DNA of 64,000 nt from Neoroseomonas eburnea (GCF_018129005.1 NZ_JAAEDL010000008.1:153848-217847); one strand, 5' to 3'. Counted from the first letter of the stretch, positions 35,634 to 45,424 are shown. Numbers and translations are program-made. The notes: generated by a model from the sequence alone, not told the origin.

Positions 35634-37196
35634 CTATGCGGCGGCGGGCGCGCGCGTGGCTTCGGCATCGCGCAGCACCTTGCGATTGATCTTGCCGGCG
35701 GGCGTCTTCGGCAACTCGGCGACGAAGGCGACCTGGCGCGGGTATTCGTGCTGGCTCAGCCGCTCGCGGGTGAAGTCCTGCAGTTCGCGCATGAAGGTCT
35801 CGTCGCCCGGGCGATCGCTGACGATGAAGGCTTTGACCACTTGGCCACGGACCGGGTCGGGCACGCCGATCGCCGCGGCCTCGCGCACGTCCGGGTGCTT
35901 GAGCAGCACGTCCTCGATCTCGACCGCGCTCATCGTCCAGCCGGCGGAGATGATCACGTCGTCGGCGCGCCCGCCGTGGTAGAAGTAGCCGTCCTCGTCG
36001 ATGCGGCCGAGGTCCTTGGTTGGGACCCATTCGCCACGGCGCCAGACCTTGATCTCGCCGGTTTCGCCGGGGGCGCAGGGCGTGCGATCGGCACGCTGGA
36101 CTTCAAGGCGCAGGCCGGGCACAGCCTTGCCGAGCGAACCCGGCTTCACCGGAAAGTCCGTCGCGCCTGGGTAGTTCACCAGGACAACGCCGACCTCGGT
36201 GGTGCCGTACATGCTGCAGGCGGGCACACCGAAGGTGGCGTCGATGAAGCGCAGCGTTTCGCCGTCGATCGGCTCGCCCGTGTAGGACAGCTTGCTGATG
36301 GCAAAGCTGAATTCCGCGGCGCGGCCGCTGGTCCGCATCATCCGGTAGTGAGTCGCCGCGGCCGAAAGGTTCGTGATCCTGTAATCCTGCATGGCGCGCA
36401 TCAGTCGGGCGGGATCGAACTTGCCGGCATAGGTGCCTGTCGTGACGCCAAGCGCGAGCGGCGCCAAGGTGCCGTGTGCGAGGCCGTGCCCCCACGCGGG
36501 TGACGACGGGCAGAAGAACTCGTCGCCCGGGCGGATGCCGGTGCCGTACAGCGCCGCGAGCATCAGCACGACGATCGAGCGATGGCTGTGCTTCACCGCC
36601 GCGGGCAACTCGCGCGTGGTGCCCGAGGTGTACTGGAACAGCGCCATGTCGTCGCCGCGCGTGGCGACCGCCCATGTCGTCGGGAAGGCCGCGAGCGCTT
36701 CGAGCCAGGCGGCATCGGCCACGACGACCTCGACGCCCGGGAGCCCGGCGGCGGAGGCGGCCTTTTCGGCGCTCGTGATCAGCACGCGCGGCGTGCAGTC
36801 GGCCACGCGCAGGCGCACGCCCTCCGGCCCGAACAGCGTGAAGAGCGGTACCGCGATGGCGCCGCGCTTCATGGCGCCGAACATCGCCGCGTAGAAGGGC
36901 AGGGACGGGTCAAGCATCACCGCTACCCGGTCGCCCGGCGCGACGCCGCGTGCGGCCAGCCAGTGCGCGAAGCGGGACGACCAGTCGGCGATCTCCCGGA
37001 AGGTGATGGCCTCGTCGCGGCCGTCTGCATGCGCAACCCGCACCGCAAGCCTGCGGTCGTCCGTCGCATGCCGGTCGATGCACTCGTGGGCGATGTTCAG
37101 CGCGGCCCGGTCCCCGTCGAAGAAGTCCCAGAGCCGTTCGGGCGAGAAGTTCGCCTGCGCGAAGGCGTAGTCGGTGCTGTCGGTCAGCCGTGTCAT
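35634..37196 (-). CDS. AMP-forming acyl-CoA synthetase (acetyl/medium-chain type)
   Basis: This 520-residue adenylate-forming ligase has a modified ATP loop QYTSGTTRELPAAVKHS, the A5 motif SMYGTTEVGVVL, and the C-terminal GRADDVIISAGWTMSAVEIE and KTPAGKINRKVLR (catalytic Lys). The N-terminus (ERLWDFFDGDRAALNIAHEC) is like medium-chain or benzoate-type ligases. It is the first gene of the seven-gene operon and divergent from the IclR regulator, so it probably activates the operon's acid substrate. Confidence 0.87.
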   Translation of the reverse strand: MTRLTDSTDYAFAQANFSPERLWDFFDGDRAALNIAHECIDRHATDDRRLAVRVAHADGRDEAITFREIADWSSRFAHWLAARGVAPGDRVAVMLDPSLPFYAAMFGAMKRGAIAVPLFTLFGPEGVRLRVADCTPRVLITSAEKAASAAGLPGVEVVVADAAWLEALAAFPTTWAVATRGDDMALFQYTSGTTRELPAAVKHSHRSIVVLMLAALYGTGIRPGDEFFCPSSPAWGHGLAHGTLAPLALGVTTGTYAGKFDPARLMRAMQDYRITNLSAAATHYRMMRTSGRAAEFSFAISKLSYTGEPIDGETLRFIDATFGVPACSMYGTTEVGVVLVNYPGATDFPVKPGSLGKAVPGLRLEVQRADRTPCAPGETGEIKVWRRGEWVPTKDLGRIDEDGYFYHGGRADDVIISAGWTMSAVEIEDVLLKHPDVREAAAIGVPDPVRGQVVKAFIVSDRPGDETFMRELQDFTRERLSQHEYPRQVAFVAELPKTPAGKINRKVLRDAEATRAPAAA

Positions 37197-37263
37197 CGGA
37201 CGTTTCCCCAGGGGGCTGTCGCCGCCTGCTGGAGGTTATTCGCGTATCCGTTCGTGTTGTCAA

Positions 37264-37282
37264 ATACGATTGTTTGTTGTAT
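37264..37282. promoter_or_regulatory. Imperfect palindrome in IclR/ligase divergent promoter
   Basis: ATACGA and TTGTAT form an imperfect inverted repeat with seven bases between, flanked by outer TTGTC and GACAA arms (about 37258 and 37286). It lies just before the IclR start, in a locally AT-rich stretch. It is a candidate IclR operator controlling both directions. Confidence 0.4.
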
Positions 37283-37291
37283 AGAGACAAC

Positions 37292-38092
37292 ATGATCACA
37301 CCAAAGACGAAACCCTCAGACGCGCCGGCCGAACGTGGAGCGGTGGTCCGGCAGGTGCCCGCCGTCGCGCGTGCCGCGGCGATCCTGCGTCTCCTCTCCC
37401 GCAGCCAGGCGCCGCTCGGCGTGCACGCGATCGCGCGATCCCTTGGCCTGGTGCCGAGCACCTGCCTGCACATCCTGCGGGCCCTGGCGGTCGAGGAACT
37501 CGTCTCTTTCGACCCGGAGACGAAGCGCTACGCGCTGTCGAGCGGCATCGTCGCGCTCGCGCGCGGGATGCTGCGGCGGGATCCCTTCAGCAATCTCGTC
37601 CAGCCGGTGCTCGACAGGCTGTCCGGTCGTCACGGCGTCACCGCCATCGGCATCGAGGTGACGAGCCTCGAGCACATCGTCGTCGTCGCGATATCACGGC
37701 CTGGCCAGGCCCTGCGGCTGCAGGCGGATGTGGGCAGTCGCTATCCCGCGCTGGTCAGTGCCAGCGGCAGGTGCATCGCGGCCTTTGGCGGCTATCCCTG
37801 GAAGGAGATCGAGAGCCGGTTCCGCGCGGTTCGCTGGGACAACCCGCCGACGCTCGCGGAATGGCGGGCGGATGTCGAGGCGACGCGCCTGGTCGGATAT
37901 GCGGTGGACGAGGGCCGCTACATCGCCGGAGTGACCGTCATCACCGCCCCAGTCATGCCGCGGGGCCGCATGTCGCATGGATTGGTTGTGCTGGGCGTCA
38001 GTGAGCAACTGCGCCGGATCGGACACACCTTCATCGGTGAGGAACTCGCTTCTGAGGCGGCGATCCTGTCGAGGCAGCTGGAAGACGCATGA
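37292..38092 (+). CDS. IclR-family transcriptional regulator
   Basis: This 266-residue regulator has an N-terminal winged helix (AAILRLLSRSQAPLGVHAIA, LVPSTCLHILRALA) and a C-terminal GAF-like effector domain (TAIGIEVTSLEHIVVVAI, GYAVDEGRYIAGVTVITAPV). ATG 37292 is taken because the frame from 37190 begins within the divergent promoter. It probably controls the seven-gene operon read away from it (37196 down to 27755). Confidence 0.88.
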   Translation: MITPKTKPSDAPAERGAVVRQVPAVARAAAILRLLSRSQAPLGVHAIARSLGLVPSTCLHILRALAVEELVSFDPETKRYALSSGIVALARGMLRRDPFSNLVQPVLDRLSGRHGVTAIGIEVTSLEHIVVVAISRPGQALRLQADVGSRYPALVSASGRCIAAFGGYPWKEIESRFRAVRWDNPPTLAEWRADVEATRLVGYAVDEGRYIAGVTVITAPVMPRGRMSHGLVVLGVSEQLRRIGHTFIGEELASEAAILSRQLEDA

Positions 38093-38352
38093 TCAGGCGG
38101 CGTCAGACCGTGGGCCTGACGGTGATCCGAGTGGTTCTCCCCCCCCCCCCCCCCCCCCCGAATCGATCCGGCGAGGGAGGCAACTTTCTCGGGCGCTCGG
38201 ACCGAGGAGGCGGGGCGCGGAGCAGTGGTTTCCCGGGCGCATGACCACGGAGAACCTGAGAGCTCCTGCCGATGTGACCTGAAGGTGCCTCATCGCGTCT
38301 CAGACTTGCGGCTTCTCGCGATTGGACGCGGCAATTCTTCGGAGAGAGACGG
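38093..38352. other. Intergenic stretch with poly-C tract
   Basis: Just after the IclR stop there is a weak 6-bp hairpin (CGTCAG/CTGACG, 38101-38121) and then a run of 21 C residues. No gene is supported in the remainder, which separates convergently oriented genes. Confidence 0.5.
38139..38159. repeat. Homopolymer of 21 C residues
   Basis: A run of 21 consecutive C residues lies 47 bases past the IclR stop codon. Runs of this length are rare and prone to slippage; the exact count is also a typical sequencing uncertainty. Confidence 0.9.
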
Positions 38353-39684
38353 TCAAACCCAAGCCGACGGCCGAACCTTGGTGCCATCGCTGAAGCGAGA
38401 AAAGCGGAACGGATGCGGATCGACTGAAGGTCTATCTCCGGCGACCAGATCCGCCGCGAGTTGCCCCGCCCCCGGTCCGAGCCCGAAGCCGTGACCGCTG
38501 AAGCCCGCGGCCAGTGTCAGACCCGGAATGCGGTCGATCGGCGAGATCACCGGGCGCGCATCGGGCGTGGAATCGATGAAGCCGCCCCACGCCTCGGCAA
38601 CCCTGAGGTCCTTCAGCGTCGGATAGTCCGCGCGGAAGCGGGTGATGGCGGCGTCGATGAGCCGCATGTCGGGCGGCGGATCGAAGACGCGCGTCCGTTC
38701 GAAGGGGGAGACCTCGTCGTTGGTCCAGCTCGCAAGGGCTTCGTGGCCCGAGAAGAAGGCGCCCCCGAGGCTCAGGCGCACCTTCTTCCGGCGCTTGAGA
38801 TATAGCGGCACGAAGGCGAGCGCATGGCGGAGATTCTGCGGCGTCAGCTCCACCCGCCCCGCACCGCTGACCGCGACCGTGTAGCCGCCGTCGTCGCGGC
38901 GGCGGAAGGCGTAGCCGAAGCTCGAGATGCCGCCCTCGAACACCTCGGGCGCAGGATCCGTGCGACAGGCGGAGGCGAAGACGCCCGCCTGCGGGAAGGA
39001 GGCGCCGTGATGGCGCAGGAACATCGACGACCAGGCGCCGCCCGCGCAGAGCACCGCATCGGTGCGGATCCGTCCCTTCTCGGTCACCACGGCCGCAACT
39101 GCGCCGGCCTTCATCTCGAGACCGCGCGCAGCGCAGCCCTGGTGGATGGTGACGCCGAGCCCGCGCGCCGCCCGCGCGATCAGCGGCGCGGCCTTCAGCG
39201 GTTCGGCACGCCCATCGCTCGGCGAGTACATCCCACCGAGCCACGGCGCGGTGGAGTCCGGAACGATCTCCCTCAGCTCCGCGCCGGACAGCATGCGGGC
39301 GTCGAGCTGGAAGGGGCGCGCGCGTTCGGTCCACTCCTCCCATTGTGCGAGTTCCGCCGGATCCTTGGTCACGACCGCCAGCCCGGTCCGGCGGAAGCCA
39401 ACATCGAGGCCGGTATCGCGCTGCAGCCCCGACCAGATGGACAGGCTGAGCTGGGCAAGGGGCACCTCCGGCAGGGTGCGGCCCTGCACCCGGCACCAGC
39501 CCCAATTGCGCGAGGATTGCTCGGCGGCGACCTGGCCCTTCTCGACCAGCGCGACGCGCAGCCCCTTCTTCGCCAATTGGTAGGCGGCGGAGACGCCGAC
39601 GATGCCGCCGCCAATGACGACGACGTCCGTGCGTTCCGGAAGTTCGGCGTTGCTCTCGACGGTCTCGATGGGCGGTAGGGCCAT
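38353..39684 (-). CDS. DAO-type FAD-dependent oxidoreductase
   Basis: This 443-residue protein has an N-terminal FAD-binding motif (VVVIGGGIVGVSAAYQLAKK, with VEKG at the end of strand two) and the D-amino-acid-oxidase-like fold with C-terminal LTLAAGFSGHGFGLGPGAGQ. Members oxidise secondary or tertiary amines such as sarcosine, glycine or opines. It is the last gene of a minus-strand cluster that also has an aminotransferase and peptide-type ABC genes, pointing to use of an amino compound. Confidence 0.85.
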   Translation of the reverse strand: MALPPIETVESNAELPERTDVVVIGGGIVGVSAAYQLAKKGLRVALVEKGQVAAEQSSRNWGWCRVQGRTLPEVPLAQLSLSIWSGLQRDTGLDVGFRRTGLAVVTKDPAELAQWEEWTERARPFQLDARMLSGAELREIVPDSTAPWLGGMYSPSDGRAEPLKAAPLIARAARGLGVTIHQGCAARGLEMKAGAVAAVVTEKGRIRTDAVLCAGGAWSSMFLRHHGASFPQAGVFASACRTDPAPEVFEGGISSFGYAFRRRDDGGYTVAVSGAGRVELTPQNLRHALAFVPLYLKRRKKVRLSLGGAFFSGHEALASWTNDEVSPFERTRVFDPPPDMRLIDAAITRFRADYPTLKDLRVAEAWGGFIDSTPDARPVISPIDRIPGLTLAAGFSGHGFGLGPGAGQLAADLVAGDRPSVDPHPFRFSRFSDGTKVRPSAWV

Positions 39685-39704
39685 GGCCGGGCTTCCTGCG
39701 CAGA

Positions 39705-41081
39705 TCAGGCGGAGATCTCGGCGAGTGTGTCGTCGAGCGCACCACGCAGCCGCGCGGCCATCTCGCAGATCTCGTCCTCGGTGATGATCAGCGGCGGGGA
39801 CAGCGCGATGCGGTCCCCGGTCGTGCGCAGGATCAGCCCGCGTTCGCGAGCATGGGCGTCGACCCTGGCGCCAATCTTGCGACCTTCCGGGAAGGAGCTC
39901 CGGGAAGCCTTGTCCTCCACGAGTTCGACGCCGCCCATCAGCCCGCGGCCGCCGAAATCACCAACCAGAGGATGGTCCCGGAGCGCGCCGAAGGCGTCGA
40001 GGAAGACCGGTTCGAGCGACCGCACATGGCCGATGAGGTCCATCTCCTCGTAGATGCGGAGCGTCTCGAGTGCGACGGCCGAGGCCACGGGATGCCCGGC
40101 ATAGGTGAAGCCGTGCACGAAGGAGCCGAGCCGGTCGGATTGCACCATCACGGATTCGAAGATTCGCTGATTCATCAGCACTGCCGAGATCGGCTGCATC
40201 GCGGCGGAGAGCGCTTTGGCGCAGGTGATGATGTCAGGCGTCACACCGCAGGTCTGGCTGCCCCACCAGTTGCCGGTGCGCCCGAAGCCACAGATGACCT
40301 CGTCGGCGACCATGAGGATGTCGTACTTCCGCAGCAGGGCCTGGATCCTGTCGAAATAGCCGGCGGGCGGCGGCAGCGCACCGGCGCCGCCGCCTTGAAC
40401 CGGATCGGCCCAGAAGGCGCCGATCGTCTCGGGCCCCTCGCGCAGGATCATCTCCTCCAGCGCGTCGGCCATGCGCTGGGAGAACTGCTCCTCGGTCTCG
40501 CCCTCGAGATGGTCGCGGTAGTAGTGCGGGCACGCCGTGTATAAGAACCCCTCGTAGGGCATCCCGAACCCCCTGTGGAATTCCGGGATGCCGGTGAGGC
40601 AGATCGTCGCGATCGTCGAGCCGTGGTAGCTGGACTTGCGCGAGATGATCTTCCGCTTCTCCGGCCGGCCCTGTGCCGCCCAGTGCTACCAGACGAGCTT
40701 GATCGCGGAATCATTGGCTTCCGAGCCCGAGCACTGTAGCAGCACCTTCGACATCGGCACCGGCGCGATGGAGAGCAGCTTTTCGCAGAGGTCGATCGCA
40801 GGCTCGTTCGAGGCACCGCGGAAGATGTGATAGTAGCCGATGTCGCGCATCGTCTCGTAGGCGACGCGTGCCAGGCGCTCATTGCCGAAACCGAGCGAGG
40901 CGCACCACAGCGCCGAGGCGCCTTCCATGTACGCCTTGCCGGCATCGTCGTGGATGGTGATGCCGTTGCCGCGCGCGAAGATGACCGGCCCGGCCTCGAG
41001 GTGCTTCCGCGCATGGGTGTAGGGATGCAGCACCGAGGCGACGTCTCGCGCATGCGGGCTGTTCGGGGCGAGATGGGTCAT
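39705..41081 (-). pseudogene. Class III aminotransferase with in-frame amber codon
   Basis: The frame from ATG 41081 to 39705 encodes 458 residues of an omega/class III aminotransferase but is broken by a TAG (plus-strand 40686-40688) after SAIKLVW. The frame resumes unchanged with HWAAQGRPEKRKIISR and SSYHGSTIATICLTG. Tyr is expected at the stop (KLVWYY in relatives), so a single TAC or TAT to TAG change explains it. PLP-fold motifs are otherwise present (LMVADEVICGFGRTG, and Lys in DIITCAKALSAAMQPIS). It is probably inactive unless the amber codon is suppressed. Confidence 0.85.
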
Positions 41082-41098
41082 GGCTGCCGGTTCCTCAT

Positions 41099-41114
41099 GC
41101 GGCCATTGGGCCGC
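41099..41114. terminator. Short hairpin between permease and aminotransferase genes
   Basis: GCGGCC and GGCCGC form a perfect 6-bp stem with an ATTG loop directly after the DppC-like stop. There is no T-run. It may attenuate transcription from the permease genes into the aminotransferase gene. Confidence 0.3.
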
Positions 41115-42011
41115 TCATCGCTTATCGCTGCGCGGGTCGAGCGCATCGCGCAGCCCGTCGCCGACGAAGTTGAAGCTCGCTACCGTCAGCGTGATCATCA
41201 CGCCAGGTAGGATCGCCAGCCAGGGCGCGGTGGTGAGGTACTGCTGAGCCTTCTCCAGCATGTTGCCCCAACTCGGGATCGGGGGCTGGATGCCATAGCC
41301 GAGGTAGCTGACATAGGATTCGAGCAGGATCGCACGCGCGACGATGAGCGTCGCGACGACGATGATCGGCCCGATCGCATTGGGCAGCAGCTCACGGAAC
41401 ATGATGCGCGTTGGCGTCGAGCCGACGGTGACGGCGGCCGCGACGAATTCGAGCTCGCGGAGCGCGCGGATCTGGCCGTAGACGATCCGCGCGACCTCCA
41501 TCCACGCCGTCAGCGCCACGATCAGCGTAATCGTGACAACGCTTGGGCTGATCAGTGCCGCGAGCGTCAGCAGTAGGAAGATGCTGGGAAAGCAGAGGAT
41601 GGCATCCACGATCCGCATCAGGACGGTGCCGAGCGCTCCGCCGCGGAAACCCGCGATCAGGCCGACGACGGAGCCGACCACCACGCTGATGACCATGGCG
41701 GCAAGGCCGATGCTGAGCGAGATGCGCCCGGCCATCAGCAGGCGAGCAAGCTGATCGCGACCCAACTCGTCGCTGCCCAACATGTGCGGTCCCGCGAATG
41801 GCGCCTGGAAACGGTGCCGCATGTCGAGCTGCAGATGCCCGTAGGGCACCAGGAGGGGGCCGATGGCGCAGGCCAGCGCCAGCAGCACGATGACGACGAC
41901 ACCGAAGACGGCCAAGCGATGGCGGACGAATCGCTGCATCGTCGGGCTCAGCCGCGAGCGGGCCGGAGTATCCTTCAGGATGTCGGTCAAGAGCACGGAA
42001 CCGCCGCTCAT
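41115..42011 (-). CDS. Peptide/opine-type ABC transporter permease (DppC-like)
   Basis: The protein has 298 residues, an N-terminal membrane anchor (RLAVFGVVVIVLLALACAIG) and the binding-protein-dependent permease fold with PHMLGSDELGRDQLARLLMA and the coupling region RALRELEFVAAAVTVGSTP. ATG 42011 overlaps the DppB-like stop (ATGA). The ATPase genes (DppD/DppF) usually found beside such permeases are not in the cluster. Confidence 0.88.
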   Translation of the reverse strand: MSGGSVLLTDILKDTPARSRLSPTMQRFVRHRLAVFGVVVIVLLALACAIGPLLVPYGHLQLDMRHRFQAPFAGPHMLGSDELGRDQLARLLMAGRISLSIGLAAMVISVVVGSVVGLIAGFRGGALGTVLMRIVDAILCFPSIFLLLTLAALISPSVVTITLIVALTAWMEVARIVYGQIRALRELEFVAAAVTVGSTPTRIMFRELLPNAIGPIIVVATLIVARAILLESYVSYLGYGIQPPIPSWGNMLEKAQQYLTTAPWLAILPGVMITLTVASFNFVGDGLRDALDPRSDKR

Positions 42012-42958
42012 CTCAGCCGCACTCTGGGATCGGCGATGGTGTGCAGCACATCCGCGATGAGGCTGCCCGTGATGACGAGGATGGCCGCGAAGATCAACGT
42101 CCCCATTACGACCGGATAGTCCCGGTATTCGATGGAATCGAGGAAGAGGCGTCCCATTCCGGGCCAGGTGAAGACCGTCTCGGTCACCAGCGCTCCGCCG
42201 AGCAGCGTTGGCAGCTCGAGCCCAGCGATGGTGATCATGGGCAGCAGCGCGTTGCGCAGGACATGCGTCCCGATCACCACGCGCTCGGGAAGTCCTTTCG
42301 CGCGCGCGGTCCGCACGTAGTCCTGGTTGAGGGCATCGAGCATGGAGGAGCGCATGAAGCGGCTCCACAGCGCCGTCGTGACCAGGCCCAGGACCATCGA
42401 GGGGCCGATCAGGTGATGCAGGAAGATCAGGAAGGACGAGTTGCCGACCGGCCCGATATTGCCCGGCGGCAGCCAGCCGAGCTCGACCGAGAACACATAG
42501 ATGACCACCAGACCGAACCAGAAGGTTGGGATAGAGAGCGCGATCATTGTGCCGACCGTGACGACCTGGTCGAACAGGGAATAGCGCCGCACAGCGCCAA
42601 GAATCCCCGCGGTCCCGCCCACCAGCACGGCAATCAGCGTGGCCGTGACCATGAGTTGCAGCGTCGCGCCGATGCGCGAACCGATCACCTTCAGCACCGG
42701 CGCGTGGTCGCGGTAGGACCGTCCCCAGTCACCGGTCAGCAGCCCCCAGGCCCAGTCGAGGTATTGGATCGGCAACGGCCGGTCGAGGCCGTACTGCGTC
42801 GCGAGGCGCCGGAGATCCTCGTCGGACATGCCGGGCGTGTTGGCGAACTGTGACAGCGGCCCGCCGGGCGTCAGGTGCAGCAGGAAGAAGCCGAACAGGG
42901 AAACCAGCCAGAGCAGGACGATGCTCTGCCCGAGCCTGTGGACGATGTAGCGTGCCAC
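42008..42958 (-). CDS. Peptide/opine-type ABC transporter permease (DppB-like)
   Basis: This 316-residue permease has about six membrane segments and DppB hallmarks: the N-terminal RLGQSIVLLWLVSLFGFFLL, LGLDRPLPIQYLDW-like loop, and the coupling region NQDYVRTARAKGLPERVV. It follows the truncated binding-protein gene by 14 bases. Confidence 0.88.
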   Translation of the reverse strand: MARYIVHRLGQSIVLLWLVSLFGFFLLHLTPGGPLSQFANTPGMSDEDLRRLATQYGLDRPLPIQYLDWAWGLLTGDWGRSYRDHAPVLKVIGSRIGATLQLMVTATLIAVLVGGTAGILGAVRRYSLFDQVVTVGTMIALSIPTFWFGLVVIYVFSVELGWLPPGNIGPVGNSSFLIFLHHLIGPSMVLGLVTTALWSRFMRSSMLDALNQDYVRTARAKGLPERVVIGTHVLRNALLPMITIAGLELPTLLGGALVTETVFTWPGMGRLFLDSIEYRDYPVVMGTLIFAAILVITGSLIADVLHTIADPRVRLR

Positions 42959-42972
42959 GGATCAGAATCCGA

Positions 42973-43762
42973 TCACGCTCTCCAGTACCACGTGTTGATG
43001 TTCCACGCGTTGGAGCGGTAGTTCACATTCGCCTCGTAGCCGATGAGGTTCGCCTTGGTGCCCTCGGCCATGCGCGTCTGGTGGATGGTAAAGAAGGGCA
43101 GGTCGGTGCGGACGATCTCCTGGATCCGCCAGTAATTCCGCTTGCGCGCCTCGCGGTCCACCAGGCCGACGCTGTCGCGCAGCAACTGGTCCACCTCGGG
43201 ATTCACGTACTGGATGTTGTTTGAACCTGCGCCGGCCCGCTTCGGGATCGCCCAGCTGCCCAGGCGGTCGCTCACATCGGGGTCCGAGGCAATCGGGTAG
43301 ATCGAGCCGACGATCGACGTGTTGAACTCGCTCAGGCGCCAGAAGTCGCCCCACATGACGGCGGCGGGGAAATTCTGGATCGTCATCTTCACGCCGAGCG
43401 GTTGCCAAGTCTGCTGCAGGAACTGCTGGACCTGCTCGCGCAGATGGTTGCCCGCGACGGTGGAGGTGCTGAACTCGAGCCGGACGCCGTTCTTCACACG
43501 CACGCCGTCGCGGCCACGCCGCCAACCTGCGTCATCGAGCACTCGTGCTGCCCTGTCGGGATCGTACTCGTGGCGCGGGAGGTTCGGGTTGTAGGCCCAG
43601 TTCTCCTGCGGCAGGAAGGATTCCGTCGGCACATTGGCGTTGTAGAAGAGGTCGCGGTTGATCGTGTCGCGGTCGAGGCCGAGATAGAGCGCCTGGCGCA
43701 CCGCCGCGTCCTGGAACTGCGGCAGCCCGTTGTTCAGCGCGAAGAAGGTGACGAAGGTGATC
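42973..43762 (-). pseudogene. DppA-like solute-binding protein, 5' half removed at IS boundary
   Basis: The last 263 residues of an extracellular solute-binding protein family 5 member remain, ending NTWYWRA. The frame is continuous to 43762 (FVTFFALNNGLPQFQDAAVR) and stops exactly at the left terminal repeat of the IS3 element. The missing N-terminal half (signal peptide and about 240-270 residues) is not found on the other side of the element, so insertion was accompanied by a deletion or rearrangement. No product can be exported. Confidence 0.85.
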
Positions 43763-43838
43763 TGAGCCCGAGAAAGCGGAGCGCTTTGAGGTAGAGTTTT
43801 CGGTACCGGGTTTTCCTGGGCTGGGAGGAGCGGAGCCG

Positions 43839-44105
43839 ATGAAGGCCTCGAAGTTCAGTGATGCGCAGAAGGCGTTCATCCTGAAGCAGGGTGCGGAGGG
43901 GATGCCGGTGGCGGAGATCTGCCGCAAGGCGGGGATCAGCCAGGCGACCTACTTCAGTTGGAAGAAGAAGTACGACGGGATGACGCCGCCGGAGATGCGG
44001 CGGCTGAAGCAGCTGGAGGACGAGAACGGGAAGCTGCGGAAGCTCGTGGCGGACCTGTCGCTGGATCGCGAGATGCTGCAGGACGTCATCCGCCGAAAAA
44101 TCTGA
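43839..44105 (+). CDS. IS3-family transposase OrfA
   Basis: This 88-residue protein has a helix-turn-helix (FSDAQKAFILKQGAEGMPVA, ICRKAGISQATYFSWKKKY) and a leucine-zipper-like C-terminus (MRRLKQLEDENGKLRKLVAD). It ends at an A-rich stretch (CGAAAAATC, 44093-44101), where OrfB lies in the -1 frame. That arrangement is typical of the programmed frameshift making OrfAB in this family. Confidence 0.88.
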   Translation: MKASKFSDAQKAFILKQGAEGMPVAEICRKAGISQATYFSWKKKYDGMTPPEMRRLKQLEDENGKLRKLVADLSLDREMLQDVIRRKI

Positions 44106-44401
44106 GGCCTGGTCGCAAGCGCCAACTCGTCGACACGGTGCGGCGGGAGTGGGACGTGTCGATCCGGCGCGCGTGCCGGGTTCTGGAGGTGGACACGTCG
44201 ACCTACCACTACCGCTCACGTCGACCCGACCAGGCCGGCCTCGAAGGGCGCATCAGGGAGATCTGCGCGACGCGCGTGCGCTACGGCTATCGGCGCGTGC
44301 ATGTGCTGCTGCGGCGGGAGGGATGGCGCGTGAACCACATGGCCTAATCGCATCCGAGGCGGGGATACCCTCATCCTCGGTTCCACCTGATGGAGGATGC
44401 G

Positions 44402-45424
44402 ATGCTGCTCTACGTGGGGCTCGACGTGTCTCAGGAGGAGACCGAGATCTGTGTCGTGGATGGGGACGGACGGCGTGTCTGGCGTGGCAAATGCCCATCG
44501 CGACCAGAGGCGATCGCCGAGACGCTGAAACGGCATGCGCCGGATGCGGCGAGGGTAGGGATGGAGACCGGGCCGCTCGCCATCTGGCTATGGCACGGTC
44601 TGCGTGCGCTCGGCACGCCAATCGAGTGCCTACACGCCCGGCAAGTTGCCGCGGCCCTGTCCCTGCAGGTGAACAAGACCGGCGCGAATGATGCGTATGG
44701 CATCGCTCAGGTCGTCCGCTCGGGCTGGTACAGGGCGGTGGCAGTGAAGAGCCTGCAAAGCTGCCGCGTGCGCGCCGTCCTCGCGGCCCGGCGCCAACTC
44801 GTGATGGTGCGCACCGGGCTGTACAACCAGATCCGCGGCTTGCTGAAGACGTTCGGCGTGGTGCTCGGCGCGGGGACCGGGGGAACCTTCGAGCGGGCCG
44901 TGCATGCCCAGTGCCCGGACGACCCCATGGTACGCGATGCCATCGGCGCCCTGCTCGCCGCTTGGAAGATCGCGGGTGAGCGGAAGGCGGAGCTCGAGCG
45001 TCAGCTGGTGAAGTTCGCGCGTGAGCAGGACGTTTGCCGCCGCCTGGCGACGGTACCCGGGGTCGGTGCGATTACCTCGGTCACCTTCGTGACGGCGATC
45101 GACGACCCCACGAGGTTCCGGCGATCCAGTGACGTCGGGGCGTACCTCGGGCTCACGCCGAAGCGGTACCAGTCCGGGGAGGTGGATCTGGCTGGGCGGA
45201 TCTCGAAATCGGGCGACCGGATGACGCGCAGCTTACTGTTCGAGGCCGCGAACGCGCTGATAACGCGCGTCCGTGGTGACAGCGCGCTACGGCGATGGGG
45301 TGAGCGCCTGGCGGCCCGCATCGGCAGCCGCAAAGCGAAGACCGCCGTCGCGCGCAAGTTGGCCACCATCCTGCACCGCATGTGGCTGGACGGGACGGAG
45401 TTCGTCACCGCGCCAGCCTGCTGA
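44402..45424 (+). CDS. IS110-family DEDD recombinase/transposase
   Basis: This 340-residue protein has an N-terminal RuvC-like DEDD domain (YVGLDVSQEET with Asp, RVGMETGPLA with Glu, NKTGANDAYGIAQ with two Asp). The C-terminal Transposase_20 domain has LATVPGVGAITSVTFVTAI and GLTPKRYQSGEVDLAGRISK with the catalytic Ser segment. GGAGG precedes ATG 44402 by about seven bases. Known IS110 enzymes are directed by an element-encoded bridge RNA. The gene is intact, so the element may be active. Confidence 0.9.
   Translation: MLLYVGLDVSQEETEICVVDGDGRRVWRGKCPSRPEAIAETLKRHAPDAARVGMETGPLAIWLWHGLRALGTPIECLHARQVAAALSLQVNKTGANDAYGIAQVVRSGWYRAVAVKSLQSCRVRAVLAARRQLVMVRTGLYNQIRGLLKTFGVVLGAGTGGTFERAVHAQCPDDPMVRDAIGALLAAWKIAGERKAELERQLVKFAREQDVCRRLATVPGVGAITSVTFVTAIDDPTRFRRSSDVGAYLGLTPKRYQSGEVDLAGRISKSGDRMTRSLLFEAANALITRVRGDSALRRWGERLAARIGSRKAKTAVARKLATILHRMWLDGTEFVTAPAC

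Noticed and set aside
43958..44347. Separate 129-residue gene after IS3 OrfA
   Set aside because: It is the left part of OrfB in the -1 frame, interrupted by the IS110 insertion, and its last codons come from the inserted element.
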